Positions 53,133 through 64,000 of a stretch of DNA of 64,000 nt are shown one piece after another. The position numbers were made by a program, and so were the translations under genes. Source of the DNA: Linyphia triangularis (taxonomy: Eukaryota; Arthropoda; Arachnida; Araneae; Linyphiidae); NCBI GenBank assembly GCA_963978545.1, contig OZ021732.1, positions 43,224,059-43,288,058 of the forward strand, in the 5' to 3' direction. The notes below the pieces were generated by a model. It made no database searches. It was not told the DNA's origin and saw nothing but the letters and a program-made list of their open reading frames with translations. Position 1 is the stretch's first letter. Every line of letters starts with the position of its first letter.

Positions 53133-56100
53133 CTAAAAGAAAAAAGCTTATATAAAATGTGTTTATATTTTTAGCAATATAAACAAAATTTATGAAAAGA
53201 TTTAGACTTTTTGAGTGACTATACAAATTACATTGGAATCAATTCCCTAATCTTATAGGATTTTCAATGATATACAAACGAAAAAAATATTTTACAACTT
53301 ACATGTGATTTTAAAATACTATTTGAAACAGTCTTCCAGTTGTACACCATACATATTTTATAATTTTTTTTAAGACAAATATTGAAATAAAGTTTTTTTA
53401 AAGATTTTTAACTATTACATTAAGCATTTAGACTTGATATAACAGAATCAAGCAAAGATGACATGTTTTATTGCAGGCTGACAGGAATTCATGGACAAAA
53501 GGGAAACCCAAATCTACTTTTTATTAATGTAGAAGCAGATAATTTGTTTCTGGGATCAAAGACAGTCTTATATTATATTATATTTAAATATATATATATA
53601 TTTAAAAAAAAAAGTTGGTATAACAGCTGCTAAATTATGATTCCATTCTCATTTAAAGATTCTACAAAATACTAGAAATAGTGCATAACATAATAAAATT
53701 AGGTTAAGGCAAACTAAAAAAAAACCAGGTTTCTCTATAAACTATTAATGTATGATGTAAAGAAATAAAAAAAATTGTGCCCATTATTCTGTAGAATCAA
53801 AACCTTAAAAATATTCAGCAATGTTGTAAATTACAAATTGACTTTAAGTAAAACAAAAATAAAACATAACTTTATGGTATTTAATCATTCTTGCAGCTTT
53901 CTTTGAAATGTTTAAAAAAATGCTGCAAAATATTTATGTGTGCCAACATGATTATTTGAAAGGGAGGTGCAGATTACACGCAAGAGGTGAAAAGCAGTTA
54001 AACTTTGGGTTCAAACTTTTGAGTTTTTAATCCTTTGAGATTTTTCCAGATCTTTTTTTTAAACAAATTTAGAGAATACTAGAGCACTACGGATTGAGAA
54101 AAATATTTGGGACGTATTTATTTCTTCCCAAATATTTCAAATGTAATTATAATGTAAAGTTTAAAATTTCATTTTATCTTTAAAATTGGTAAATCACATA
54201 CTTTTTTTTGTCGAATTTTTCGAATATTGTACCTTTTGCATACTTTTTTGGTGAACTTTTGGCATTCACATTTGATTACAGTCATTTTGCCTTTTTGCCA
54301 ATCCCATCCCTAAATATAACAATGTCAGATGAACTGTACATTTACATTATTATTAAATGCATTATAAATAAGAAATAAAATTATTAAAAAATAAGAGACC
54401 AAAATAAGATATACTATAAAACAATAACTAGAAGTGTGAAACATCTCACAACTTCATGTCATTTCTTTAAATTTTGAAATATATTGGTGTAATTTATTAG
54501 TTACATTTTCATTTTAAAATAAAATAAGGTTAGAAACAATCTAGGCAATAAAAGAAGTTGCTGATGTCTAGTTTCAGATGGATGAGAATTACAGGCAAAT
54601 GAATATAGATAGTAGTCTTAAAATAAGAATCTGATGATTTCAATAAAATGTAAAAGCTGAAATTCAAATCATATTTTTATTTTAAAGTACAGCATAATTT
54701 AAAAGTACAAATTAACATGATTGACATACATGCATGGGACTTGAAAATTTCCTTTTTGAAAGAGACAGTTTCTATTGTTTAGTAAATTTTATCCTTTTTA
54801 TCAAATTATTATGTTGTTGTTATTTTTGGTGGTGGCGAAGTTCAAAACCCCAAAAAGCAATTTTGATTGAAATCGTTATATAGCTATGTGTTGCTAATTT
54901 CTGAAAAACATAACATTTTCAATCTAGTTTACTAAAAAAATGTTTACACTAGTACCCCTTCAATCCCTAAATACATACTTAAAGATACAATCGGAAGAAC
55001 TGCTGCTAGAAGTGTATTTTATAAGATTTACACAACATAAAAAAATACATTTAGAAATAGGGGGAGGTCAAGTTTAATCCTAATGTTGCATAGCTCCTTA
55101 TATTATAACCCTTATTTTACAACCCTCAACTTTTCCAAACAAAATTACAAATGCTACAGACTCAAGCAAAATCTAAAATTATTGAGTTGATCAATATGGT
55201 TGAAATAAGTTCCCATACTAAAATTCAACTAAAAGATACAACCAGAAATGGAAGTCAGTTTATAAATTTATATGCTATAAACATGAGTCATATATCAGTT
55301 ACATGATATTTGGTGACAAGTTTTCATCTCAAGTTTATTGCCTAACTCGCCAACTAGGTAATGACTTTTCATAACAAAAATAGCACATATTTTGTTATCA
55401 GACGTTGGCATGGAGAGAGACTTCACTGATTAAATGTTGCCACATGGTACAATAAAAGCTTAGTATTTGAGCCTAATGTACAGCAATAGAAAGGTGCAGG
55501 CATGGACTTTTAACAATAGTGACTTTAATTTGTTTTTCCTAGCATGTGGACTTCTTTTGATACAGTTACTAACACAGAAGGTCTCGTTGGATTGAAGGTT
55601 ACTAAACTAGAAGGTTTTATACTAAAGGGTATTACTTCCTTATGCAGAATAAAATTTACAAGCGATACATCCATGTTTCTTTTGGATCTCCTATTGTTTA
55701 TGACTAAGTCAAGGGTTGAGAGGGGAATTGAGAAAATGTTCTTAAATTAACTAACGAATTGCATCATTGAATAATCATCCCCACTAAACTATGAAACAGC
55801 AAAGTTTACATCGACATTTCTTTAATTAAATTCCTTTCTATTATTATTTTGTTAAGTTATCTCCGACATTTTTAATTCAATGTTTGCATTGTAGGTAATT
55901 TTACCAACTATTGTCTATGACACCCTGTAGTCTAGTTTCCGAGAACCTACATAATGATCTTTTCTACAAAGGGACAGGGCATTCAAGATGTATGCTATTA
56001 TAATTAGACTTTGGCTATTCTATTTGTAATATTCCACTTAATGAATCCATGATAAATACCTGAAAATAAATCCCAGAAAATGAGACATGTTATAGTAACA

Positions 56101-59100
56101 AGTGGCATATTTTTTCACAGACAGTTTGGATCTATTTGAAAGTCATAAATTGGTGTGTAAGCTTTAATTTACTATTTAAATGTATTTATATTGTTTTTTT
56201 GGGGTTTTATAACATTCCATTTCATAACAAGAAACATTTTAGAGGGTCTTAATCCAGGACACGTTTTTCTGACTATCTTTCTGATTAAAAGTGTACCTTT
56301 TCAGACTCACTGCAAAACCCTAAGGTTGTTTCAAATTGCATAAAGCCAATAATTATGTTGTGTTTACTTCAATTAATTTTATCACAATAACTTTTGTTGG
56401 AAATTTAATTAATAAACTTAAATCAATATATGAAATAAAATATTGATGCTGTATAAATATATTATGCAAATAAAACATTGTGTTTTAATTTTGATTCCAA
56501 AGCTTTTCATTCTTATGTATATTGATCTTTCATCTTTAAATTGTTCTGAGTTGTATACTTAATCATTTCTGAAGAGTATAACACTTCAATTTAAAGAATA
56601 AATCTGTTTTTCATTACTTAACGAGATGAGAAAATTGGATTCGTTTAAACTAAATTTTGCCCTAATTTACTCATCTTTAGCTTCTATAATGCATGTTTTA
56701 ACCCTAAATAACTAAACATTCGTCTAATTGGAGATGTTCTCGCAGCACATTTAACATCTGCCAGGAGAGTAAAAACTAATTTTTACTACCTTTCCATTTT
56801 TTAATGGAAATATTATAATATTTCTCTTAAAATACACTAATTCGTTGCAAATAAATAAAGGAAATATAAAAATATTTTATATCGACAATAATCATTATAA
56901 AACATACCAGGTCCTACAGCAATAACTGTCTTGCTTCCAGATGCTATTTGTGTTCTTCCAGCATCACATACCAAACTAGTGCAAATTCCAGAATTTTTAG
57001 CTGCTTCAAGTAACTCTAAACTAGTAAAAATACAAATTAATTTAAAATGAGAACATATTTTTTAACTTTAGATAATAACTCATTGTTTTTTGTTTAAACT
57101 GAATATACATGTACACACAATTCTTTAGAAGGCAGTTTGCTGGATATTTTATTTGCATTATGTAAAAATATATAACAATTAGGTAACTAATTTATGACTT
57201 CAAAAGGTAAAGCTTTATTAGCATGTTAAGTTACAATGCGACTGAAAAGCCTTCTAATAGGATTATGGCTACACAACGAGAAATCATACCTGAAACTTGA
57301 TGTATTTACAATTCTTGAATGAAGTTGTTTAATACTTCTTGATGTGCAACCTCAAGGATGAGCCAAAATTACATACCTCATTCCAAACATTATATCCAAT
57401 TAGGAGCATCACATTTACTTAGTAATCTAAACCCCAGCAACGCTGGATTAGAATTGTTTGTTAGCATAAATAACATCCCAAAAATCATGTTGCATGGGTG
57501 GAAAACGAAGGTGGATTTGTACACTACTGCTCTTTTAATTGTTTAAAAAAGCAGAAAAAGGTAGTAAAACTGAAGGATATATTTAATTAATAAAAGCACT
57601 TCATTAAACAACAGAAATTAATCACACATGGCTATCAATGCTACGTCATTCTCTGCAAAAAAATCCTCCCAGAGTTAGACTTGTATCAGATATGTGGAAG
57701 TACAAATAGAAATGGGACCAAAATAAAATATTAGATAAAAAAATAGAAATAGAAACTTAAAAAACTTTGAATAAATCCAGCCAAAAGTACCAATTGTCTT
57801 GAGGCCAAATTAACAAGTTTTATCAGTCTCTTTGCATCACAGCTAAGCTAAGTATCAAAAATTGTTTTTTTAAAAACTATGCTTATACTGCAAAACAAAA
57901 CTGCAGCAAAACACTATTTTCCACATTAAAGAGCTTTAATTGAAAAAAAAAAATTCCACAATTGTATAACACAAAATTGATTTTTTTTAATATCATAACT
58001 ATAAATGTAGTTAATCGAGGCATTTATTTTTATACATATTGTTTGTTATTCAAATTCACGACTTTAAAACACAGTAGAGCATCGCAAATTTGGGATAGCC
58101 AGAACTTCAGAGATTTTGGAAAATTCCAGATTTTAGAAAACATCATTATTCATACACAAAATCAATAAAATATATAAAAGGAATACACTAAGAAAAAACC
58201 TTATATAATTTTATTTGGTTTTGAAAAACATTTGTTTTAATAGTTTTGGCTTTTGACTAAACTTTTCTCATTTTCTGTTAATCGCCATTATTTCTGATTC
58301 TGAAATCAAGTCTTTCTGCCCAAATTCTTTAATTGCAGTGCTTAATATTCAACTAACAACTCAATGAGAATTTTATCATCAATCGTGACTTTTGAATACG
58401 AACAAACTTCCGAGGAAAGAAAAATATTATTTTTTTTAAAGATAGAAATGGGGAAAAGGTTGGGATTTAAGTACTGTATATCATTCATAGTACCACTGGC
58501 TTCTTTTCTAGTTAGGAATATATTTAAAAAATATTTAATAATCAGTGTTATTATGATTTTTTTTATAGTCTTAACAATACAATTTTTGTTTTAAAAGACT
58601 AGAATAACTGTTGTAACATCATTTAAATCATCTGGTGGTATGCAAAAGGTAGAATTTCTTTCAAGCAACATTATCATATTGCAATGCAACAATGCCAAAA
58701 CCTATTGAATTACAATCATTATTTGGAAAAAGAAATTCATTCACACCAAATATATTATTTTGAAATATATATATGGTAAAAAAAAAAAAAAAAAATTATG
58801 AAGAAGGGTCAATTGCTTCGATGTGGTAGAAATAAAACTATTGGTATGTTTGGTGTTAAAAATTAAAAAATCCTTCAGAGAGTTATACAACTAGCACCAT
58901 GGGATTTTATTAAAGAAGGTTAACAATTGGCAGTTTTAAAATTTTACTAGATAAAAATTTGTTTAAATGTTAAATTAATATGTTAAAAAGTTTAAATTGA
59001 ATGTATTAGAAGAACTTACAGACTTTTTTCACTTTCAGTTTTTAAAACAACTTTTGCTTGAGCATAAGCTTCCCATAACTGTGCAGCATCTGGATCATAA

Positions 59101-61050
59101 AGTGTAGCATTTTTGTATGCAAGCACTGATGCATGAGAGCACTATATAAAAAAAATATGTATATATATAAATTATCTGAACTCAAAATGTTTCAAAATAA
59201 CCAAAAGTTAGTATTAATATATTGAATACTGCAATAAATGAAGAAAAGAAACCTGAGCTGCAATTTTTCCTCTGCCCATTCTTAGATCATCTCTTACAAC
59301 TAAAACTAATTTGTAACTTTCTGGTTTTCCTTTTTTGAACGCCTAAAAAAATTTTAAAGAGGTATTTCAATGAATAGATTAACATTTGTATAAAGAAGAA
59401 AACTAACAAGTCTTAATTTTCTATAATTTCCTTTAGGCCAAAAAGGCATGATTCAGACCCTGAAGCGTTAGAAAATAATTATGCAGGAATATACAGTTGT
59501 AGTTTAATTTTGTACTAGAATTGCAATTTACATAAATTTTGATACAAAGCTAGTTACAAAAATATACATATAAAAATTTTTTCTTTCAAACTTAAAAATA
59601 TTTCTAGGTTGGGGAAAAACCTTTTTTTATAGAAAAAAGTAAAGTTAGATTCCAAAAGAAATAGATGAGATGATTGAAAAAAATAGGTACTCTTCCATTA
59701 AACAAGTAGTACCAGATAAAAATCACCAAATTGCAGGCATATCTCATTGAAACTAATAACCTTTAAATCCTTTATAATTCATAAAATAAACTATTGTAGG
59801 ATTTCTACAGCAACCCTATAACAAACTGTTAATATTTAGGTTTGACAAAAACAGCGCCAACTGGTATCCGTCCATCGGAAGAGTACTAAAAAATATATAT
59901 AAGGCAAAAAAAAATAATAATAAAGGTTTGTTTCTTGTAACATGTTCAAAAATATCAGGGTAGGAAGGTAGAAAAAAAGTTTTGTTTTGCTGAATATTTT
60001 TAGCAAATATGCAAAAACATATATTATTGGAGTGTTCATCAGTGGTGTAAAATACTTCAGTATTTTATTTTTGTGTCAATATCTTAGGTATATACCCATG
60101 TATTTATTTAAATTGATTGTTTTAGTGATTATTTATAATTTTTCTTCTGGTGTAATTGCTTAAACGAACATTTTTTTTATATAACTTAATTTCTTAAAAA
60201 GTTTAAAAAAAACTTTAGGGTACAAATTTTTGTATTGTAATGTTAGGGTAGATAGGGTTACCGGAAACAAACCATTTTTTTTTTCTTTGGCCTAATGGCT
60301 TGATTTTTTTAGCAAAAAACATTTATAGGTTTAAGTAACTGTTGAAAAATTCATGCCCCTAACCGCTAGTTTCGAAATTTTCATGCACAATATTTTAAAA
60401 ATTAGGAAAGTAGATGATTATGGATAGTTTCAAGGAAAACTATTTTGGTTCATACAAATGACTTTGATTGAAAAAAACAAAACAAAACAAAAAAAACATG
60501 TTTGATATTTTGCACAATACAAATTGCATATTAAAATTTTTCACATGAATATGGTACAGATGTAATATAGGACATTTCATTGGTGCAATTTTATTTAGCA
60601 TTTTTTTTTTTTTTTAATGTTGTTTCTGGCAACTGATTTTATTTAAAGTTATATTTTAATTTTTTGTGTACATATTAATTTTTTTTTAGTGACTGCGTTT
60701 TTAATTTTGGCGAATTTTCTAACCGCCAAATGAAAAAAATTGCCCTGTTCTATACTACATCTGTTCCATGAATATACTGGCTTAGGTAGAGTATTGTTGT
60801 TAGTTCGAGTTGCACTATATTTAACACTTTTCAAACCCGTGGTATCATGCAAAGTTTCATCAATTTTTCCGATCTTAATATATTTTAAAACTCCAAATTT
60901 TTATTGAAATCGTTTGAGAATCAAGTAAAGGTTTTAATCATTAAACACCTTGTATGCTGCAAATAGTTTATTTCCGAGCTGCGAGCCGATGGGAGTATTA
61001 CGTAAAAGGAATCCTGCACATATACCGAATCCTAATGACAAAATCCCCAT
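53083..61050 (-). CDS. PTRH2: Peptidyl-tRNA hydrolase 2, mitochondrial (five coding exons)
   Basis: PTRH2 (Bit1) cleaves peptidyl-tRNA and sits on mitochondria through an N-terminal hydrophobic segment. Coding exons on the minus strand are 61050-60949, 59342-59253, 59141-59020, 57020-56908 and 53132-53083. They join in one frame and give 158 residues, against about 179 in human. The N-terminus MGILSLGFGICAGFLL is the membrane anchor. The Pth2 signature follows: VRDDLRMGRGKIAAQ, then CSHASVLAYKN, VCDAGRTQIASGSKTV and the C-terminus KITGHLRLL. All acceptors are AG; the exon-1 donor, gtgttt, is weak. The frame is open upstream of the chosen ATG, so a longer N-terminus cannot be excluded. A possible alternative last exon lies in intron 1. 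Identification is secure. Confidence 0.93.
53133..56907 (-). other. PTRH2 intron 4
   Basis: A 3.8-kb AT-rich intron. A short TA run lies at about 53590. The open frame at 55544-55750 shows no motif. No bounded repeat is recognised. Confidence 0.4.
56908..57020 (-). CDS. PTRH2: PTRH2 coding exon 4
   Basis: This 113-nt exon encodes LELLEAAKNSGICTSLV then CDAGRTQIASGSKTVIAVGP, the conserved nucleotide-binding end of the domain. The donor is gtatgt. Confidence 0.93.
57021..59019 (-). other. PTRH2 intron 3
   Basis: A 2.0-kb AT-rich intron with poly-A runs near 57943 and 58777. No exon or bounded repeat recognised. Confidence 0.4.
59020..59141 (-). CDS. PTRH2: PTRH2 coding exon 3
   Basis: This 122-nt exon starts CSHASVLAYKNATLYDPDA, includes LWEAYAQAKVVLKTES and ends with two bases of a split leucine codon before gtaagt. 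Confidence 0.93.
59253..59342 (-). CDS. PTRH2: PTRH2 coding exon 2
   Basis: It has 30 codons, AFKKGKPESYKLVLVV then RDDLRMGRGKIAAQ, containing the Pth2 core signature. Acceptor tttttttag, donor gtttct, both phase 0. Confidence 0.93.
59829..59885 (-). CDS. Possible alternative terminal exon of PTRH2
   Basis: After a long pyrimidine-rich tract and AG (atattttttag) there are 18 codons and a stop: YSSDGRIPVGAVFVKPKY. The acceptor phase matches PTRH2 exon 1 exactly. Joined to it, the product would be a 52-residue membrane peptide without hydrolase domain. It could instead be the last exon of another minus-strand gene, or chance. No homology is claimed. Confidence 0.4.
   Translation of the reverse strand, partial: YSSDGRIPVGAVFVKPKY
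59886..60948 (-). other. PTRH2 intron 1 (distal to the possible alternative exon)
   Basis: AT-rich with T and A runs. Nothing else is recognised. Confidence 0.4.
60949..61050 (-). CDS. PTRH2: PTRH2 coding exon 1 (membrane anchor)
   Basis: It has 34 codons from ATG at 61050, covering GILSLGFGICAGFLL and then RNTPIGSQLGNKLFAAYK. It ends in phase 0 before gtgttt. Confidence 0.8.
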
Positions 61051-61730
61051 TTTAATTACTTCTTTCGTTCTTATATTGATTGAAAAGGTAGGTGTGTATT
61101 TGCTTAATTCATCTTTTTTTTTTTTTACATATGATTCATTATTAGCACAGAACTTTTCATTTACAGAAGAACAGAATGCATTCGAAATCCTTTGTTTACA
61201 TTCTCAATTTCAACGTCAGTTGTAAGTTGTAACTTGTAACTTCACTTCAGTTGTTGAAACAAAACATGAACTTTAAACAAGATGATATCATAATAGTTTT
61301 TAAATGTCTGACGTCAACATTTCTTTCTGCTTTGTAGTTCATTGGCATTGAAATGTTTTGGGGCTGACTATAAATGATATTCCGTTTTTCATACTAACAT
61401 TTTCATACATGTATAACTTTTAACGTTAGCTCTTATGAGTGAATATTACGATTTACGACAGCTTTGCTAATTCTACAGTCAGGCAGTTTAATAAGTACTT
61501 TAGAGTTTTAGTGAGTCCATGTGTGTATTTGTTTTCCTCCACAGAAACTAATTTTTACTAATAAGAGAACTCTGAAATTTTAACATAGATAGTATTCAAC
61601 CTATATTTATTCTTCTTATAACCAGAATGTTAAATTTGATATTAATTAGTTTTAATTAATATTTCACAAGTTTTAACGTTGACAAAAGTTAAGAAAAAGC
61701 AATTAAAAAAAAAGTTGCTAGTTTAAAAAG
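61051..61730. promoter_or_regulatory. PTRH2: 5' flank of PTRH2
   Basis: The PTRH2 promoter is expected here. I cannot identify a TATA box or initiator with confidence. A T-run sits at about 61119-61128. Confidence 0.3.
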
Positions 61731-61731
61731 T

Positions 61732-61835
61732 GCACAACAGATGGCAGGATGCTTTTATCAAGCTTATCAAAAGGTTGCATCCTTGTCATGACAATCTTGA
61801 TGAGCAACCTTTTTGTTTAGGTGTTGTGCACAAGT
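61732..61835. repeat. Imperfect 100-bp hairpin
   Basis: gtgcacaaca at the left pairs with tgttgtgcac at the right, and an inner aaaaggttgc pairs with gcaaccttttt. Possibly a small MITE; limits uncertain. Confidence 0.45.
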
Positions 61836-62071
61836 ATTTGAAAACGTCAGGGCGGATTTAGACGTCTGTCTCTCAAGGGGAGGGGGGGGGGGGATTACCA
61901 TCTAATTTTTCTTTCCATATAATTCATATAAATAGTCACATCTAAAATAAAATTAATTAAAAAGAAAAATTATATATTTTTATGTTATAAAAAACACCAT
62001 AACAAATTAAGCTCATCCATTCGAAGGTTCTCACCAGGTTTAATAAACATGAAGATGTCACTTTTTAATAT

Positions 62072-62543
62072 TGTTACGAATTTTTGTATATTTGTAAATA
62101 TTTCGTAGTGTTAATTTTGTAAATAGTAAAATTTATGTACATTTCGCATAAGGCAGTGCAATAGTTCGTCGTTAAGTTGGTTTCCCGGCAATATGGGTGT
62201 TATCCCTAGATAATGAGTTTTACAGAGGTAACTCTGGGAAGGGTTAGTCAGTTCTTGGATTTTGAGTCACTGAGTTAGTTGACTGGAATTACTGAATCTT
62301 AGTGAACATTCCGAGTAGTTCTAAAGCGAACTGTATTGCTTTGTCTTTTGCTGCGATTTAGTAGTTGTTGTCAAGTTTTTAACTGCTGTTTTGTGCTCAA
62401 TTGAGGTGAAAAGAGCTGCATTGTGTCTACTAGAACTAAAAGTTCTGGAGCTGTAAGAGAACTGTGAAAAGTTATTTTGGAATAAATTTCTGCAAGTTTT
62501 GATCTGCTTTGGCTTCAAATCTTTCGAACCCGTCCACGCAACA
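62072..62543 (+). repeat. Solo LTR with ATAT target duplication
   Basis: It starts TGTTACGAATTTTTG and ends CCACGCAACA, flanked by atat on both sides (62068-62071 and 62544-62547). Length is 472 bp. Its end matches the LTR at 63479-64000 read on the minus strand (cttcaaatctttcgaaccc). A solo LTR normally results from recombination between two LTRs. Confidence 0.8.
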
Positions 62544-62568
62544 ATATGTTAAACTATTGTACAGATAT

Positions 62569-62815
62569 TGTTACGAATTTTTGTATATTTGTAAATATTT
62601 CGTAGTGTTAATTTTGTAAATAGATAAATTTCTGTACATTTCGCATAAGGCAATGCAATAGTTTGTTTCCCTGCAATGAGTCTCTTGATGCTTGATAACG
62701 AGTTTTACAGAGGTAACGCTGGGAAGCGAGTTTTACATGGAGCAGTGCATTTAACATTATGGCAATGGCAATCTCGCCAAATTGGCGAGATAGAGCCAAG
62801 TTGGCGACAATTGTG
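62569..62815 (+). repeat. LTR 5' part, plus orientation, joined to inverted gag
   Basis: It begins TGTTACGAATTTTTG just 25 bp after the solo LTR and continues through the ctcgccaaattggcgagata region. At about 62815 it meets gag sequence that reads on the opposite strand. The part from about 62700 is the complement of 63895-64000. Confidence 0.75.
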
Positions 62816-63435
62816 AATTGGGTCTTATACACTTGACAGGAAGATTTTCCATTGTTAGTCGAAAGCTTAATTGAGGGTCGGGAGGTAACTGGTACACATT
62901 TCAAATCTTCCGAAACGGTTCTGCTCGACAGTCTCTTCTCTAACATTTGGTCTATCTTTTCTTCTATCTCATCCAAATTTTCTTCTAGATTCTTCTTTTC
63001 CAGAATCTCTATCTTCTTCCCCAAGTCACTTAACTTGAATTCGAATGTCCCTTCCAAACTGTTACACTTCTTTTCGACATTCTCGAATTTATCTTCTAAA
63101 CTATTGAACTTCTTGTAGACATTCTCGAATTTTCCAATAAATTTGTATTCGATTTGTTTCACGCTTTCCTCCATAGTTGCTAAAAGATGACTCTTTAATT
63201 CCTCCTGTCCGGCAGAGATATTCTTCTGCATTTCCTTTTGGCCAGAGAAAATCTCTTTCTTCATCTCTTCTTGGCTCGCTTTCATTTCTTCCCGCCCTTA
63301 GGGATATTTCCTTCTTCATCTCTTCTTTGCCAGAGAGTATCTCTTTCTTCATCTCTTACTGCCCTTTGGACATTTTCTTCTCCATTTCTTGCATGAAAGC
63401 AAAAAGCTGTTGAAATTTTTCATCTTGTTCCACCA
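62812..63435 (-). pseudogene. Spider-type gypsy gag, N-terminal coiled coil, broken
   Basis: From an ATG at 63435 the minus strand encodes MVEQDEKFQQLF and repeated EEMKKEI-type heptads, then a long coiled coil (NSLEDKFENVEKKCNSLEG). A segment SCQVYKTQFTIV corresponds to the start of the conserved gag domain. There is a stop at about 63360-63358 and a frame change near 63300. The domain is cut off at about 62815, where LTR sequence in the opposite orientation begins. Repetitive-heptad gag N-termini of this kind are, in my recollection, typical of spider gypsy elements; no search was made. Confidence 0.7.
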
Positions 63436-63459
63436 TTGCTCTGGTAATCGGCATTCAAA

Positions 63460-63476
63460 TCCCACTTCTGACACCA
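63460..63476 (-). other. Primer binding site-like sequence
   Basis: Directly after the CAACA end of the minus-strand LTR comes TGGTGTCAGAAGTGGGA, the usual position and style of a gypsy tRNA primer site. Confidence 0.65.
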
Positions 63477-63478
63477 GT

Positions 63479-64000
63479 TGTTGCGTGGATGGGTTCGAAA
63501 GATTTGAAGCCAAAGCTCTTTTCACAACAATAGAGCACAAAACAGCAGTTACAAACTTGACGACACAACTGCTTAAATCGCTGCACAAGACAATGCAATA
63601 CAGTTCGCTTTCGGAATTCTCTGAACGCTCACTAAGACTCAGTATCTCAACTCAGTAATTCCAGTCAACTAATGGACTCAGCTAACAACTAACTCCCCCG
63701 ATCTCTTGGTCAGCCTTATATAAGACAGGTGAATCTTCTTGAATCTTCTAGAGGTAGATATTTGGAGAACGTTCCAGATCGTAGTCGAAAAGTCCTATAC
63801 ATGTACATGGGAACCGAAAATGTCGCCAAATGGTCGCCAAGTTTGGCGACATTTGGCGATTTCTTGCCAAATTTGGCGACAAAAATTAGTCGCTAAAACC
63901 ATCGCCAACTTGGCTCTATCTCGCCAATTTGGCGAGATTGCCATTACCATAATGTTAAATGCCCTGTTCCCTGTAAAACTCGCTTCCCAGCGTTACCTTT
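63479..64000 (-). repeat. 5' LTR of the gag element, minus strand, cut by window edge
   Basis: On the minus strand it ends CCACGCAACA at 63479, adjoining the primer site. A TATA-like tatataag lies near 63716. Toward the window edge are several inverted tggcgaca-type words (63820-63935). The start of the LTR is beyond 64000. Confidence 0.75.

Noticed and set aside
62608..62811. C-terminal part of the gag-like frame as real gag
   Set aside because: From about 62815 downward the frame translates LTR sequence of the opposite orientation; the apparent residues are accidental.

Overview
This window looks like AT-rich, transposon-dense nuclear DNA from an arthropod, most likely a spider. The grounds are spliced animal genes with large introns, many degenerate mobile elements, and a gag-like coiled-coil protein next to LTRs of a kind I associate with araneoid spider gypsy elements. 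The taxonomic call is inference. I see no prokaryotic features, no CRISPR array and no convincing free-standing tRNA or rRNA gene.

Three host genes can be reconstructed exon by exon. (1) A UBE2J2-type, membrane-anchored ubiquitin-conjugating enzyme lies on the minus strand: six coding exons between 37683 and 4608, 228 residues, with a 22.9-kb intron (6270-29193) that holds most of the mobile DNA. One intron (4815-6188) keeps the frame only with a GC donor. (2) A TREX-type DEDDh 3'-5' exonuclease lies on the plus strand, head to head with UBE2J2: two coding exons, 39087-39816 and 43531-43997, 398 residues. (3) PTRH2 (mitochondrial peptidyl-tRNA hydrolase 2) lies on the minus strand: five coding exons between 61050 and 53083, 158 residues, with a possible alternative terminal exon at 59829-59885.

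Mobile DNA, left to right: hAT-like repeat copies bracketing an inverted pair of tRNA-like SINE modules (1-1456); a probable solo LTR (6490-6897); a short TIR element (8011-8473); a degenerate DNA transposon (9355-12196) with a relic coding region; a direct-repeat pair with a tRNA-like insert (12231-12640); a 147-bp tandem array (13250-15240); a MITE with a 5-bp target duplication (15327-15700); a foldback MITE (16941-17176); a 5'-truncated gypsy element with 3' LTR (18430-22813); a Tc1-like element with intact ends and a frameshifted transposase (23181-24408); a tandemly duplicated 33-bp-period repeat (24525-27640); a 367-bp tandem pair (27836-28515); a TTAA-flanked MITE inside one arm of a large inverted duplication (31430-34300); a second 5-bp-TSD MITE and an inverted 33-bp-period block inside the TREX intron; a 5'-truncated LINE with a 12-bp target duplication (46399-47880); a 410-bp foldback (48119-48531); a hAT-like relic (49330-49800); and a rearranged LTR/gag complex at the right edge (62072-64000).

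The most unusual signal is the dispersed 33-bp-period repeat. Its period is exactly 11 codons. It recurs in at least four blocks, in both orientations, with a shared non-repetitive head, and its reading frames encode a recurring hydrophobic 11-residue motif. The alternative PTRH2 exon, the GC-AG intron, the TIR element linked to an orphan arthropod protein family, and the inverted LTR-gag arrangement also deserve a second look. All boundaries were read by eye; no alignment or database search was run.
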